A program made the translations under genes and the position numbers. A stretch of 64,000 nucleotides of DNA, from NCBI GenBank assembly GCA_001464425.1, contig LNEK01000035.1:86952-150951 (forward strand), written 5' to 3'. The number at the start of each line of letters is the position of its first letter. Positions within the stretch are counted from its first letter, which is position 1. Source of the DNA: Alphaproteobacteria bacterium Ga0077535 (GTDB taxonomy: Bacteria > Pseudomonadota > Alphaproteobacteria > Caulobacterales > Aquidulcibacteraceae). Positions 35,027 to 43,820 of this stretch are shown here, one piece after another. The notes beneath the pieces were generated by a model. That model was given only the letters and a program-made list of their open reading frames with translations, did no database searches and was not told where the DNA came from.

Positions 35027-36370
35027 TCATGCCAGCACCTCTTTCAGCGCCTTGGCGTAGGCGGCGATGTCTTCGTCGGTGTTCATTTCGGTGGCGCAGG
35101 TGATGAGGACGTTGTCCATCTTCGCGTGCGGATTGAGGCGGCTCATGGCGACACCGCCGATGACGCCCTTCTCTGCGAGCGCATCGACGACGCCCTGCGC
35201 CGGCTTCTTCAACAGCAGCGCGATCTCGTTGAAGTAGCGTTTGGTGAGGATTTCGACGCCGGAGATTTTGTCGAGCGCGTCAGCGAGCGCGATCGCTTTC
35301 TCGTGATTGAGTGTGGCGAGTTGGCGGAGGCCCTTCTCGCCAAGCAGCGTCATGTGGATGGTCCAGGCGAGCTGGCAGAGGCCTGAGTTCGTGCAGATGT
35401 TGCTCGTCGCCTTTTCGCGGCGGATGTGTTGCTCGCGCGTGGAGAGCGTCAGCACGAAGCCGCGCTTGCCGTCGGCGTCAAGCGTCTCGCCGGCGACGCG
35501 GCCAGGCATTTGGCGGATGTATTTTTCTTTGACGGCGAAGAGACCAACGTAAGGGCCGCCGAAGTTGAGCGCGTTACCAATCGATTGGCCTTCGCCGCAG
35601 ACGATGTCAGCGCCGTACGCGCCGGCCGGCTCGATCGCGCCGAAGGCGACTGCTTCGGTGAATGTCGCGATCATAAGTGCGCCAGCGCCGCGCGCCGCTT
35701 CGCCAATTTTGGTGAGGTCGGTGATCGTGCCGAACACGTTCGGCGATTGCACAATGACGCCAGCGACGTCCGCGTCGAGATGCTTCGTCACCGCGGCTTC
35801 ATCATCGATGGCCGCAGGCAGCGCGACCACTTCAAGGCCGAGCGCTTCGCAGGCGGTGCGGGCAGTGTCCGTGTAGTGCGGATGGACGCCGCCGGAGAAG
35901 ATGATCTTCTTCCGCTTGGTGACGCGCGCCGCCATCATCGCAGCTTCAGCGCAGGCGGTGGAGCCGTCGTACATCGAGGCGTTGGCGACTTCCATGTCGA
36001 GCAATTGCGCGACTTGGGATTGAAATTCGTAGAGCGCCTGCAGCGTGCCTTGCGCGATTTCAGGCTGGTACGGCGTGTAGGCGGTGAGGAATTCGCTGCG
36101 CTGGATCAAGTGATCGACGCTCGCCGGCACGTGGTGGCGATAGGCGCCGGCGCCGAGGAAGAACGCGGTGCGGCCGGCGGGCGTGTTCTTCTCCGCCAGG
36201 CGCTGCATGTGGCGATGCACTTCGATCTCGCCCTGCGCTTTCGGCAGTGGCACGAGGTCTTTCAGCAGCGCGTGCTTCGGGACATCGATGAAGAGATCGT
36301 CGACGTTTTTCGCGCCGATCACGCTCAGCATTTGCTGGCGGTCAACATCGGTGAGCGGGAGGTATCTCAT
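35027..36370 (-). CDS. gcvPA: Glycine dehydrogenase (decarboxylating) subunit 1, P-protein
   Basis: The 447-residue N-terminal half of the P-protein opens [19 protein letters not shown] and contains [20 protein letters not shown] and [20 protein letters not shown], all typical. It forms a heterotetramer with GcvPB. It follows the hypothetical gene orf163 by 15 nt. Confidence 0.97.
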   Translation of the reverse strand: MRYLPLTDVDRQQMLSVIGAKNVDDLFIDVPKHALLKDLVPLPKAQGEIEVHRHMQRLAEKNTPAGRTAFFLGAGAYRHHVPASVDHLIQRSEFLTAYTPYQPEIAQGTLQALYEFQSQVAQLLDMEVANASMYDGSTACAEAAMMAARVTKRKKIIFSGGVHPHYTDTARTACEALGLEVVALPAAIDDEAAVTKHLDADVAGVIVQSPNVFGTITDLTKIGEAARGAGALMIATFTEAVAFGAIEPAGAYGADIVCGEGQSIGNALNFGGPYVGLFAVKEKYIRQMPGRVAGETLDADGKRGFVLTLSTREQHIRREKATSNICTNSGLCQLAWTIHMTLLGEKGLRQLATLNHEKAIALADALDKISGVEILTKRYFNEIALLLKKPAQGVVDALAEKGVIGGVAMSRLNPHAKMDNVLITCATEMNTDEDIAAYAKALKEVLA

Positions 36371-36385
36371 TCAGCTTTGCTCGCC

Positions 36386-36877
36386 TTAAATTCTATTGAT
36401 CTGCGTAATCTTGATGCCGCCGTCTGGATAGCGAACCAGGCGCACCCAGTGCTCTTCGCGCCCGGCCTGAGCCCATAGCCAACTGCGGATCGGCGGATCG
36501 GTCGGCTCATCCTTCGCGTGCGCATCCGAGGCCATTTCCTCGCTCAACAAGTCGAACCAGGGGCGCTCGTCAGATGCTTTGAAAAACCAGAGTTCTCGAA
36601 AGTAGGAGGATTGCGGACCTGTCGGACTGGGAAGATCAAACTCGCCAAACGCCATGCCCGATAGGCTTCCCTCTTCCAGCATTGCGACAGCAGCGAGTCT
36701 TGGAACAAGCGCACCCTTTGGTCCCATTGTGTCGATAAGATTGGTATCGAACGACACCTCGACACCCAACGCGTGCACCATCGCGCATTGATGGTCGAAG
36801 TTCACCCAGGGCGCACGCAGCCAGCCGCGCACCGCTTCCTCAGCAAGAGTGTCGCGCGCGGGGGCCACCATGAGCAT
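36386..36877 (-). CDS. Hypothetical protein embedded in the glycine cleavage operon
   Basis: This 163-residue soluble protein has no recognised domain. It is mixed alpha/beta in character with many Trp, Asp and Glu residues (for example YFRELWFFKASDERPWFDLL) and ends in VRYPDGGIKITQINRI. Its ATG at 36877 overlaps the gcvH stop by one base (TGATG) and AAGGGG precedes it, so it is translated with gcvH. It is not part of the standard gcv operon and I cannot assign a function. Confidence 0.8.
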   Translation of the reverse strand: MLMVAPARDTLAEEAVRGWLRAPWVNFDHQCAMVHALGVEVSFDTNLIDTMGPKGALVPRLAAVAMLEEGSLSGMAFGEFDLPSPTGPQSSYFRELWFFKASDERPWFDLLSEEMASDAHAKDEPTDPPIRSWLWAQAGREEHWVRLVRYPDGGIKITQINRI

Positions 36878-37251
36878 CAAAGCCCCTTCACGTAATCTGC
36901 ATACGCAGCTTCATCCATCAGCGCGTCGAGTTGGCTTTTGTCGGAAACCTTAAGTTTCACGAACCAGCCGGTAGCTTCGGGCGCTTCGTTGATGATCGGC
37001 CAATTTTCGCCAGTGATTTCGCTGTTGGTTTCGACGATCTCGCCCGAAATCGGCGCGTACACATCGGACGCGGTCTTAGCGCTTTCGACGACGGCCATGT
37101 CGTCGCCCTGGGCGAAGCTTTTGCCGACAGCCGGAAGCTCGGCGTAGACGACGTCGCCCAATTGCTCAGCGGCGTACGTGCTGATGCCGACAGTGGCGAT
37201 GTCGCCGTCAAGGCGGACCCATTCGTGGTCTTTGGTGTAGCGCGTGGTCAT
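36877..37251 (-). CDS. gcvH: Glycine cleavage system H protein
   Basis: The 124-residue lipoyl carrier has the attachment lysine in VESAKTASD and the YTKDHEWV N-terminus. It shuttles the aminomethyl group between the P, T and L proteins. It starts 2 nt after the gcvT stop. Confidence 0.97.
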   Translation of the reverse strand: MTTRYTKDHEWVRLDGDIATVGISTYAAEQLGDVVYAELPAVGKSFAQGDDMAVVESAKTASDVYAPISGEIVETNSEITGENWPIINEAPEATGWFVKLKVSDKSQLDALMDEAAYADYVKGL

Positions 37252-37253
37252 TG

Positions 37254-38417
37254 TCAGGTCCCCTTCTTCGGGCGGTGATATTTGTGCGGCACGAATGGCA
37301 GTGGCGTGATGGTGGCGCTGCGCGGAACGCCGCGGACCATCAGTTCAACGATGTGGCCGGGTTCGGCATGTGCGGCTTCGACATAGCCCATCGAGATCGG
37401 GCCGTTCAGCACGGGCGAGAAGCCGCCGCTGGTGACGATCCCAATCGTCTTGCCGTCTTTCATGATCTCGACGCCCTCGCGCGCCGGGGCGCGGTCGTTC
37501 GGGCGGATGCCGACGCGTTTGCGGTCGGGGCCGAGTTCGTATTCGCGCAGGATGCGCTTAGCGCCGGGAAAGTCTTTGGCTTCGCGGCGGCGCTTTTGAA
37601 TCGTCCAAGCGAGATCGGCTTCGATCGGCGACGTGGTCGGATCGAGGTCGTGACCGTAGAGGCAGAGGCCGGCTTCGAGACGCAGTGAATCACGTGCGCC
37701 AAGGCCGATCGGCTTCACTTCAGGATGCGCGAGCAGAGCTTCTGCGAGTTCGGTCGCGTTCTCCGCGCGCACGAGGATCTCGTAGCCGTCTTCGCCGGTG
37801 TAACCCGAGCGCGTGATGGTGAGGCGGCCGAACTTGTCGTAGCGCTTCACGCTCATGAAGCTCATCTCGGCAAGCGCCGGATCGATGACGGTGGCGGCGA
37901 CGACGTGCGCGCTTGGGCCTTGCAGCGCCAGCAGGCAGCGATCGTCGGCGCGGACGAGATTGGCTTCGTCTTTCGTCGCCGCTTCGATCAGCGCCCAATC
38001 TTGGTGCTTACAACCGGCATTGACGACGATGTAGAGATCGCCGGCGGCGCCAGGCTCGGCGGGACGCGCGATCATCAGATCGTCGAGCACGCCGCCGTCT
38101 TCGTTGGTGATCATCGTGTAGCGGACTTGGCCGGGCTTCAGGCCCTGGATGTCCGCCGGCACGAGGCGCTCGATGAGCGACGCCACTTTTTTGTGCGCCT
38201 CTTCGCCTTCGAGGCCGTGGCCCTTCGGCAATGCGAGGAAACTCGGGCCCATATGGCTGACATCGAACAGGCCGGCGTGTTGGCGCGTCCAATTGTGCTC
38301 GGGGATCAGGCCCTCGAATTGGAGCGGCATGTCGTAGCCGGCAAAGTCGCCGAACTTGGAGGTGCGCGCACGCCAGAGCGCGTCGAGCGGCAGCTTCTTC
38401 GGTTCGGTGTTAGACAT
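37254..38417 (-). CDS. gcvT: Glycine cleavage system T protein (aminomethyltransferase)
   Basis: The 387-residue folate-dependent protein carries FDVSHMG near the N-terminus, SGYTGEDGYEI and GLGARDSLRLEAGLCLYGHD. The ATG at 38417 gives the canonical length; an extension to 38456 would enter the riboswitch. It leads the gcv operon and lies directly behind the tandem glycine riboswitch. Confidence 0.97.
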   Translation of the reverse strand: MSNTEPKKLPLDALWRARTSKFGDFAGYDMPLQFEGLIPEHNWTRQHAGLFDVSHMGPSFLALPKGHGLEGEEAHKKVASLIERLVPADIQGLKPGQVRYTMITNEDGGVLDDLMIARPAEPGAAGDLYIVVNAGCKHQDWALIEAATKDEANLVRADDRCLLALQGPSAHVVAATVIDPALAEMSFMSVKRYDKFGRLTITRSGYTGEDGYEILVRAENATELAEALLAHPEVKPIGLGARDSLRLEAGLCLYGHDLDPTTSPIEADLAWTIQKRRREAKDFPGAKRILREYELGPDRKRVGIRPNDRAPAREGVEIMKDGKTIGIVTSGGFSPVLNGPISMGYVEAAHAEPGHIVELMVRGVPRSATITPLPFVPHKYHRPKKGT

Positions 38418-38453
38418 GGTTTGTCCCAGGTACGCGCGGCGCGTGCGAAATGG

Positions 38454-38628
38454 CACGCTGCCCCCGCTGTCCCTGGCGCCTGAGAGATTTACTCCTTCGG
38501 CGGCCGCACCCCCTTGAAGGTGCAGCTCTATCCAGCGTGTTCATCCCCCCACGGTCCGGTTCCCTGAGAGTTTCCGGGGCGGTTGCTCCTTCGGGGGCGG
38601 CTTTGTTGTGCCGCGCTCTCCCGTGGGG
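38454..38628 (-). promoter_or_regulatory. Tandem glycine riboswitch
   Basis: On the minus strand two glycine-aptamer cores are visible: CCGAAGGAGCAACCGCCCCG followed by ACTCTCAGG in the first (about 38628-38547), and CCGAAGGAGTAAATCTCTCA in the second (about 38539-38454). The closing P1 stems are CCCCACGG/CCGTGGGG and CACGCTG/CAGCGTG, with a linker of about 7 nt. This is the classic arrangement ahead of gcv operons, where glycine binding normally turns expression on. Confidence 0.92.
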
Positions 38629-38707
38629 TTCATGTGTCTGGCCGGCGCATCGCGACTCGCGTCGGGGCGCTCCGTTGAGCGGAAACTGTGCGTCCGGCTC
38701 TTTAGAG

Positions 38708-39457
38708 TCAATCGCCCCAGATGAGCGTCGTTTCGCCCCGCAATAGCGCCTCAGCTTCGGGCGTGTGCTTGGCGCCAGAAGCGTCGTGAAGGTCGAGCCC
38801 TTTCAACAGCTTCAGCGGCGCCCGTGAGCCCTTTCGCGCACGCACCAAAACGCGCTTGGCCGGATCTTCGGCGCGCGGACGGACGGGGAAAATTTCGATC
38901 CCGCCCAAACGCCCCTCCAGCGCACTCAGGATTTCCGCGAGCTTGTGGGCGCGATGGATCATCGTCAGAGCCGCCCCGCCGGTAAGGCGATCCGACAACG
39001 CCGCGATCCAACGTTCGATCGGTTCGTCCGTGATATAGGCATGGCGGCGTTCAGGCGACGGCGCGCGGCCTTCGCCTTCGGCGTCGAACGGCGGATTGAA
39101 AAACACGCCGTCGAAGATTGCATTCGGCATGAAAAGATTCGCGCCGCGTCCAAGCACATCGCCTGTCACGATTTCCGCAACTGTGGACATCCCGTTCATG
39201 GCGAGATTTTCGCGTGCGATCGATGCCATGTTCGCATCGCGTTCGAGTCCGACGAACGAAACGTTCTCAGTGCGTGCTGCGACGGCGATAAGCGCGGCGC
39301 CAACGCCGCAGCCAACTTCGAGCAAGCGCGTACCCGGCTTTGCTTCCACCGCACTTGCGAGCAGCAACGTATCGACGTTGACGCGGTAACCGCGCTTGGG
39401 CTGGCGGATGCGGATGCGGCCGCCGAGCAGCGCGTCTTCGGTAAGTTCTTGTTCCAT
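38708..39457 (-). CDS. TrmN6-like tRNA1(Val) adenine-N6 methyltransferase
   Basis: The 249-residue AdoMet-dependent methyltransferase has the RIRQPKRGYRVNVDTLLLA opening, the AdoMet motif LLEVGCGVGAALIA and the catalytic FFNPPF, all characteristic of the TrmN6/YfiC family that modifies A37 of tRNA1(Val). It is divergent from the polyprenyl synthase gene and lies upstream of the riboswitch, same strand. Confidence 0.85.
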   Translation of the reverse strand: MEQELTEDALLGGRIRIRQPKRGYRVNVDTLLLASAVEAKPGTRLLEVGCGVGAALIAVAARTENVSFVGLERDANMASIARENLAMNGMSTVAEIVTGDVLGRGANLFMPNAIFDGVFFNPPFDAEGEGRAPSPERRHAYITDEPIERWIAALSDRLTGGAALTMIHRAHKLAEILSALEGRLGGIEIFPVRPRAEDPAKRVLVRARKGSRAPLKLLKGLDLHDASGAKHTPEAEALLRGETTLIWGD

Positions 39458-39540
39458 AAAGCGCGGATGCGACCCTTAAGCGCTGTGACGGGAACTCAGC
39501 TTGACCCTAAGCGCTGGGCTGAGCATCGTTTCGGTGTGAG

Positions 39541-40578
39541 ATGAAGGCAAGCGGAGGCCCTTTGGGACCGGCGGTTCACCCAGCCAAGCAAGCCCCCGGC
39601 GCGCCGCACGCGGTCGACCGGTTGGCGGCGCTTTTGGCCGAGGATTTGGCCGCCGTCGACGCCATCATCCACGATTACATGACAAGCCCGGTCGGCGTGA
39701 TCCCGAACCTGGCGGCGCACCTCATAGACGCCGGCGGCAAGCGCATCCGGCCGCTCATCACGCTGGCGGCGGCGCGGCTCGTGGGCGGCGGCGGCGACGG
39801 GCCCCGGAAATTGGCGGCGGCGGTCGAGTTTATCCACAGCGCCACCCTGCTGCATGACGATGTCGTCGATCTCTCCTCGATGCGGCGGGGCAAGAAGGCG
39901 GCCAACCTCGTATGGGGCAATTCGGCCAGTGTTCTGGTCGGCGATTTTCTGTTCGCCCGCTCCTTCAATCTGATGGTCGAGACCGGCGATATTCAGGTGC
40001 TCGATATTCTAGCGCGCGCGGCGAGCGTCATCGCCGAAGGCGAAGTGATGCAGCTCGCGGCGGCTAACGACGCCGACACGACACGCGAACGCTATATGCA
40101 AATCATCGAAGCGAAGACGGCGGCTCTGTTTGCGGCGGCGGCGAAGGCTGGCGCTGTGGCGGCTGGGCGGCCTGGCGTTGAGGCGACGGCGCTGGAGACG
40201 TTTGGGCGCGAACTCGGGCTGGCGTTCCAGCTGGTTGATGACGCGCTCGATTACGGCGGCCTCGCCTCGACTATGGGCAAAAATGCCGGCGATGATTTCC
40301 GCGAAGGCAAAGTCACGCTGCCGGTGATTTTCGCGCGCGATGCGGGCGATGAGGCCGAGCGTGGCTTCTGGCGGCGCGTGGTGACCGGCGAACGCTCCGA
40401 CGATGACTTCCATCGCGCTGTTGCGCTGGTGAAGCGCCATGACGCAATCACGTTGACGCTCGACGCTGCGCGCGCGCACGCGGATGCGGCGCACGCTGCA
40501 CTGCAGACCCTGCCCGCGAATGCATACCGCGAAGCGCTGGAGGCGCTGCCGGCGTTCGTAGTGGAGCGCGGGTACTAG
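39541..40578 (+). CDS. ispB: Polyprenyl diphosphate synthase (octaprenyl/decaprenyl type)
   Basis: The 345-residue trans-prenyltransferase has the two aspartate-rich motifs, LLHDDVVD and LVDDALDY, plus GKRIRPL and GDDFREGKVTLP. It elongates farnesyl diphosphate to the ubiquinone side chain; chain length cannot be read by eye. It is divergent from the TrmN6-like gene. Its last 4 nt overlap the convergent AlkD-like gene. Confidence 0.92.
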   Translation: MKASGGPLGPAVHPAKQAPGAPHAVDRLAALLAEDLAAVDAIIHDYMTSPVGVIPNLAAHLIDAGGKRIRPLITLAAARLVGGGGDGPRKLAAAVEFIHSATLLHDDVVDLSSMRRGKKAANLVWGNSASVLVGDFLFARSFNLMVETGDIQVLDILARAASVIAEGEVMQLAAANDADTTRERYMQIIEAKTAALFAAAAKAGAVAAGRPGVEATALETFGRELGLAFQLVDDALDYGGLASTMGKNAGDDFREGKVTLPVIFARDAGDEAERGFWRRVVTGERSDDDFHRAVALVKRHDAITLTLDAARAHADAAHAALQTLPANAYREALEALPAFVVERGY

Positions 40579-41270
40579 GCTCGCGAGAACGCGCGCAGCG
40601 CGTCCTTGCCGTTCCAGCGTTCTGTAGGATCATCTGACTCCGCGAGTTGCTTCGCCAGCGCGCGCGCGGCGGCGCGCAGCTTTGGGCTTTGCTTGCCACC
40701 GATGGCGCGGAGCGCCCAGTTTGCGGCTTTCTTGACGAAGTTACGCGGGTCGGAAGCCTCGCGCTCGATCAAGTCGAGGCCGCGCAAAAATTGCGCGTCT
40801 GTTCCCTGCTTATGCAGCGCGCAGCTGGCGAGCAATGCGAAGGCGGCGCGCTTGACGAACTCGTCTTTGGACTTCGACCATTTTTCGATCTTGGCGAAGG
40901 CGTGTGGGGTGCGGTCCCAATAATGGAAGCACGCGGTGTCGACGAGGCCCCAATTGTCCATGCCTTTGACCCAGCGCTCCATCTGCGCGGGCGTGACGTC
41001 GGCGGGATCGTCGATCATGCAGGCAAGCATGCGCGCATCGTGGATACCAGTGGACCATAGCTGTTCGGCGAGCGCGTGGTCGTAGCCGATTTTCTTCGCC
41101 ATCGCGCGGAGCTTGGCGACGGTCGTGCCGTAAACCTCCGCCTTGGTGACGATGCCGTAGCGCGCCGCCATATCTGCCTTGAACTTGGCGGAGCCGTTTT
41201 GCTTCAGCTCCTCGAGCACGGATTTGAGATCGGGCGCAGTCTTCGGCAGAGATTTTTTCTTGGCCGCCAT
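40575..41270 (-). CDS. AlkD-like DNA alkylation repair protein (HEAT-like)
   Basis: The 231-residue all-helical protein matches the DNA alkylation repair (AlkD-like) family: YDHALAEQLWSTGIHDARML, DDPADVTPAQMERWV, NWGLVDTACFHY and FVKRAAFALLA. Such HEAT-repeat proteins flip or cap alkylated bases. The start overlaps the DUF1801 stop by one base (TGATG), making it the last gene of the ArsR operon. Confidence 0.88.
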   Translation of the reverse strand: MAAKKKSLPKTAPDLKSVLEELKQNGSAKFKADMAARYGIVTKAEVYGTTVAKLRAMAKKIGYDHALAEQLWSTGIHDARMLACMIDDPADVTPAQMERWVKGMDNWGLVDTACFHYWDRTPHAFAKIEKWSKSKDEFVKRAAFALLASCALHKQGTDAQFLRGLDLIEREASDPRNFVKKAANWALRAIGGKQSPKLRAAARALAKQLAESDDPTERWNGKDALRAFSRA

Positions 41271-41719
41271 CAGACGTGCTTGATCCAGGCGCGGACGATC
41301 GCTTCGAACGCTTTCTTGTTCGCGGGAATGTCGCGTCCGGCGCCGAGCGTGATCATGGCGCGGTCGGGGCCGAGCCACTTTATCAGACCGTTGGGGTCGG
41401 CGAGCTTAAGGGCTTTCTGATCGGCGCGCTTCTTAGCGCCGAGATGGAAGATGAGCTGCACGCTCTCGGTCGAGCGCACATTGAAGGTGGCGAACCATTC
41501 TTTCTCGGTGCGGAAGCTTGGCACATTCCACTTGATGCCTTCGCTGATCGCGGGGCTTACGGCGAGGATGATGCCGCGCACCGCTTCGATCTCGGCCTTC
41601 AGCGGGTGCTTCAGCGCACGCAGATAAGCCGCAACCGCCGCGGGATCAGCATCCCCCGGCGGCTTGGCGACTTTCTTTGCTGTGGCGTTCTTGGGCGCCG
41701 CCTTCTTCACCACTGACAT
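41270..41719 (-). CDS. DUF1801 (YdhG-like) protein
   Basis: The 149-residue protein has a basic alanine/lysine-rich N-terminus and a DUF1801 domain (about 25-149, with WNVPSFRTEKEWFATFNV and LGAKKRADQ). Function unknown; the family is often encoded with ArsR/SRPBCC genes, as here. It follows the SRPBCC gene by 3 nt. Confidence 0.88.
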   Translation of the reverse strand: MSVVKKAAPKNATAKKVAKPPGDADPAAVAAYLRALKHPLKAEIEAVRGIILAVSPAISEGIKWNVPSFRTEKEWFATFNVRSTESVQLIFHLGAKKRADQKALKLADPNGLIKWLGPDRAMITLGAGRDIPANKKAFEAIVRAWIKHV

Positions 41720-41722
41720 GCG

Positions 41723-42217
41723 TCAGCCTTTGAACATTTCATCGAGGCGGACGTAGCCCATTTCCATGCCGTCGGTCATGCCGGTGCTGAAGGCGCCGTC
41801 GCGCGCTTCCTTCGACGGGAAGCGGATGGTGACGACCATGGTGGTGACGCCGTCCTTCTCGGTGAATTCATTGGTGACCAGCGCCGGCTCGTCCGAAGGC
41901 ATCGCGCCGCCCACATCGCCCGGATCGTAGTTCTCTTCGTGCGACAGCTTTTCCGGCCGGTTCACTTCGGTGAACTTGCCGAAGAACCCGAACTCCTTGC
42001 CGTCCGCATCGTTGCGCCAGCGCCAGCGATACGCGCCGCCGACCCGGACATCCATTTCGCAGACCGGCATCGACCAGCCGGGCGGGCCCAAACACCATTT
42101 CTGAACGAGTTCCGGTTTGGCGTGCGCGTCCCACACCAATTCGCGCGGCGCGTTGAAACTGCGCACGACGCGAACGTCGCGATCGTTGGGCAATGTGGCT
42201 TCGGCTGGCTTTGGCAT
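41723..42217 (-). CDS. SRPBCC (AHSA1-like) domain protein
   Basis: The 164-residue protein belongs to the SRPBCC/activator of Hsp90-like superfamily: RSFNAPRELVWDAHAKPELV, WCLGPPGWSMPVCEMDVRVG and YRWRWRN. It forms a hydrophobic ligand cavity; the ligand is unknown. AAGGAGA precedes the ATG at 42217. It lies 74 nt after its likely regulator, the ArsR gene. Confidence 0.92.
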   Translation of the reverse strand: MPKPAEATLPNDRDVRVVRSFNAPRELVWDAHAKPELVQKWCLGPPGWSMPVCEMDVRVGGAYRWRWRNDADGKEFGFFGKFTEVNRPEKLSHEENYDPGDVGGAMPSDEPALVTNEFTEKDGVTTMVVTIRFPSKEARDGAFSTGMTDGMEMGYVRLDEMFKG

Positions 42218-42291
42218 TGTCGTCTCCTTGGATTTTATGTTGGGCCGCCTGCTCAAGGAACGAACGACCGATAGCATCGCCGACATCGGCG

Positions 42292-42669
42292 TTAGTTTTT
42301 CCGTCGTTTGCGCTTGCGGGCGCCTGGCTTGGCTTGCATCTCCGCCAGCAGCGCATCGAGGCGCTGGTAATTTTCTTCCCAGACCTCGCGGTAGCGTTCG
42401 ATCCAATCCATCGCTTCGTCCAACGGCTCAGCCTCCAGCTTGCGCGGACGGCGTTGCGCGTCGTGGCCGATGGTGATGAGGCCGGCGCGTTCCAACACTT
42501 TCAGGTGCTTGGAGATTGCAGGTTGGCTCATGTCGAACGGTGCGCCGAGTTCGTTCACCGTCGCCTCGCCTTCCGCGAGACGCGCGACGATGGCGCGACG
42601 CGTGGGATCGGCGAGCGCTGAAAACACTGCGTCCAGGCGGGCGGATGTTGCAGCTTGCTCAATAACCAT
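42292..42669 (-). CDS. ArsR-family transcriptional regulator
   Basis: The 125-residue winged-helix regulator has FSALADPTRRAIVARLAEGE and PAISKHLKVLERAGLI. It belongs to the ArsR subgroup paired with SRPBCC proteins and lacks the metal-binding ELCVC motif. No ribosome binding site precedes the ATG at 42669, and the predicted transcription start coincides with it, so the mRNA may be leaderless. The C-terminus is lysine/arginine-rich. Confidence 0.92.
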   Translation of the reverse strand: MVIEQAATSARLDAVFSALADPTRRAIVARLAEGEATVNELGAPFDMSQPAISKHLKVLERAGLITIGHDAQRRPRKLEAEPLDEAMDWIERYREVWEENYQRLDALLAEMQAKPGARKRKRRKN

Positions 42670-42677
42670 TTGGTTAT
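42662..42677. promoter_or_regulatory. Palindromic operator candidate overlapping the arsR-type start codon
   Basis: ATAACCA and TGGTTAT form a perfect 7-bp inverted repeat with a 2-nt centre, covering the start codon and most of the -10 region. This is the expected position and symmetry for autoregulation by the ArsR-type dimer. Confidence 0.55.
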
Positions 42678-42704
42678 ATAAATGGACGAACGACGCGCCG
42701 TCAA
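42676..42704 (-). promoter_or_regulatory. Promoter candidate for the ArsR/SRPBCC operon
   Basis: On the minus strand TTGACG (42704-42699) and TTATAT (42681-42676) are 17 nt apart. The predicted start at about 42669 is the A of the ATG, suggesting leaderless translation. Confidence 0.5.
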
Positions 42705-42721
42705 GCGTTTCGGGTTAAATT

Positions 42722-43780
42722 TCAGGAGAGGCCGTGCGTACGGGCGTATTTGCGCACGAAGATCGATGCGGTCACCGCAAGCCCCGCGAGCGCCGCCAAT
42801 GTGATCCAAGGCGCGGCCGCATCGCCGGAGCGCGACAATGCATAACCGATCGCGCCGCACGCAGCCATCAGCGCCCAATAGAGCAACGAGACGCGTGCGT
42901 GGCTCCAGCCGGCGCGCATGAGGATTTGATAAAGATGCTCCTGGTGACCGACGAGCAGCTTGCGGCGATGACGCACGCGCCAAGCTAAAGTCATCAGCGC
43001 ATCCGCCAGCAGCGGCAGAAACAGGATCGGTGGAATGAACGGCGAAAGATCGGCGCGCGAAATTAAGATCAGCGAAGCCAACGCAGCGACAGCGCCTGCG
43101 AACAAAGCGCCAGCGTCACCAGAAAAGATGCGGCCATGGGGAAAATTCCAAACCAGAAAGCCAGTCACGGCCGCAGCAGCGAAACACGCCATAGCCATCG
43201 CACTGTTTGATCCCGCCGCGTACGCAATGGCGCCAAGCGCGATCAGCCCAACACTGATAGAGCCCATGGCGAGGCCGTTGGCGCCGTCCATGAAGTTGGT
43301 GCAGTTTACCAGAGTGAACACCCAGAGCGCTGTTCCGAAGAGACCGATCGTAAGGCCGAGGCGCAAAGTCTGTTCGACGCCGATTTCGACAACGCTGACG
43401 ATGCCCATGGTGATCGCGGCGCCAAACGAAAGCAGCGTAAAGAACAAGAACTTGATGCGCGGATCGATCGGGCGCGTGTCATCAATGAAGCCGATCAGCA
43501 GGAACGCGAAGGCGATCGCTGAAGCAAGCGATGTCAGCGCCATGTCTTGGCGCGTGAGGACTTCCGCCGCGGGGAATATCTGCAACAGCGCGGTCAAGCC
43601 CGCCGCATAGCCTAGTGCAATGCCGATGCCGCCGCTGGTCGGCGTTGGCCGTGTATGCGCCTTGCGCGCCTCGTCAGGCACGTCAAGCGGGCCGGCGCGC
43701 ATCTGCACGCGGCACACGACAAGGCTCACGATTGTTGCGATCGCGGCGCTGCTTGCCAATTCCAGGATCAAACTTGCCAC
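42722..43780 (-). CDS. Undecaprenyl-phosphate glycosyl-1-phosphate transferase (WecA/MraY family)
   Basis: The 352-residue polytopic enzyme has about ten membrane helices. The hallmark motifs are KAHTRPTPTSGGIGI, FIDDTRPI, VNCTNFMDGANGLA, the GDAGA motif and the cytoplasmic GHQEHLYQ histidine motif. It transfers a sugar-1-phosphate to undecaprenyl phosphate, starting a surface polysaccharide such as O-antigen or exopolysaccharide. It is not the peptidoglycan MraY, whose cluster would be in the mur operon. Confidence 0.88.
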   Translation of the reverse strand: MASLILELASSAAIATIVSLVVCRVQMRAGPLDVPDEARKAHTRPTPTSGGIGIALGYAAGLTALLQIFPAAEVLTRQDMALTSLASAIAFAFLLIGFIDDTRPIDPRIKFLFFTLLSFGAAITMGIVSVVEIGVEQTLRLGLTIGLFGTALWVFTLVNCTNFMDGANGLAMGSISVGLIALGAIAYAAGSNSAMAMACFAAAAVTGFLVWNFPHGRIFSGDAGALFAGAVAALASLILISRADLSPFIPPILFLPLLADALMTLAWRVRHRRKLLVGHQEHLYQILMRAGWSHARVSLLYWALMAACGAIGYALSRSGDAAAPWITLAALAGLAVTASIFVRKYARTHGLS

Positions 43781-43820
43781 CTCGCGCGCGGGCCCCGGCT
43801 ATCGGGCCGAAGCGCCGGGG

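Noticed and set aside
38629..38715. Possible TTGACT -35 element for the gcv operon at the end of the TrmN6-like gene
   Set aside because: No acceptable -10 hexamer at 16-18 nt spacing; the real promoter could not be located by eye.
39830..39838. Perfect DnaA box TTATCCACA in the polyprenyl synthase gene
   Set aside because: It encodes the conserved FIHS residues, so the match is explained by coding constraint, and it is isolated.
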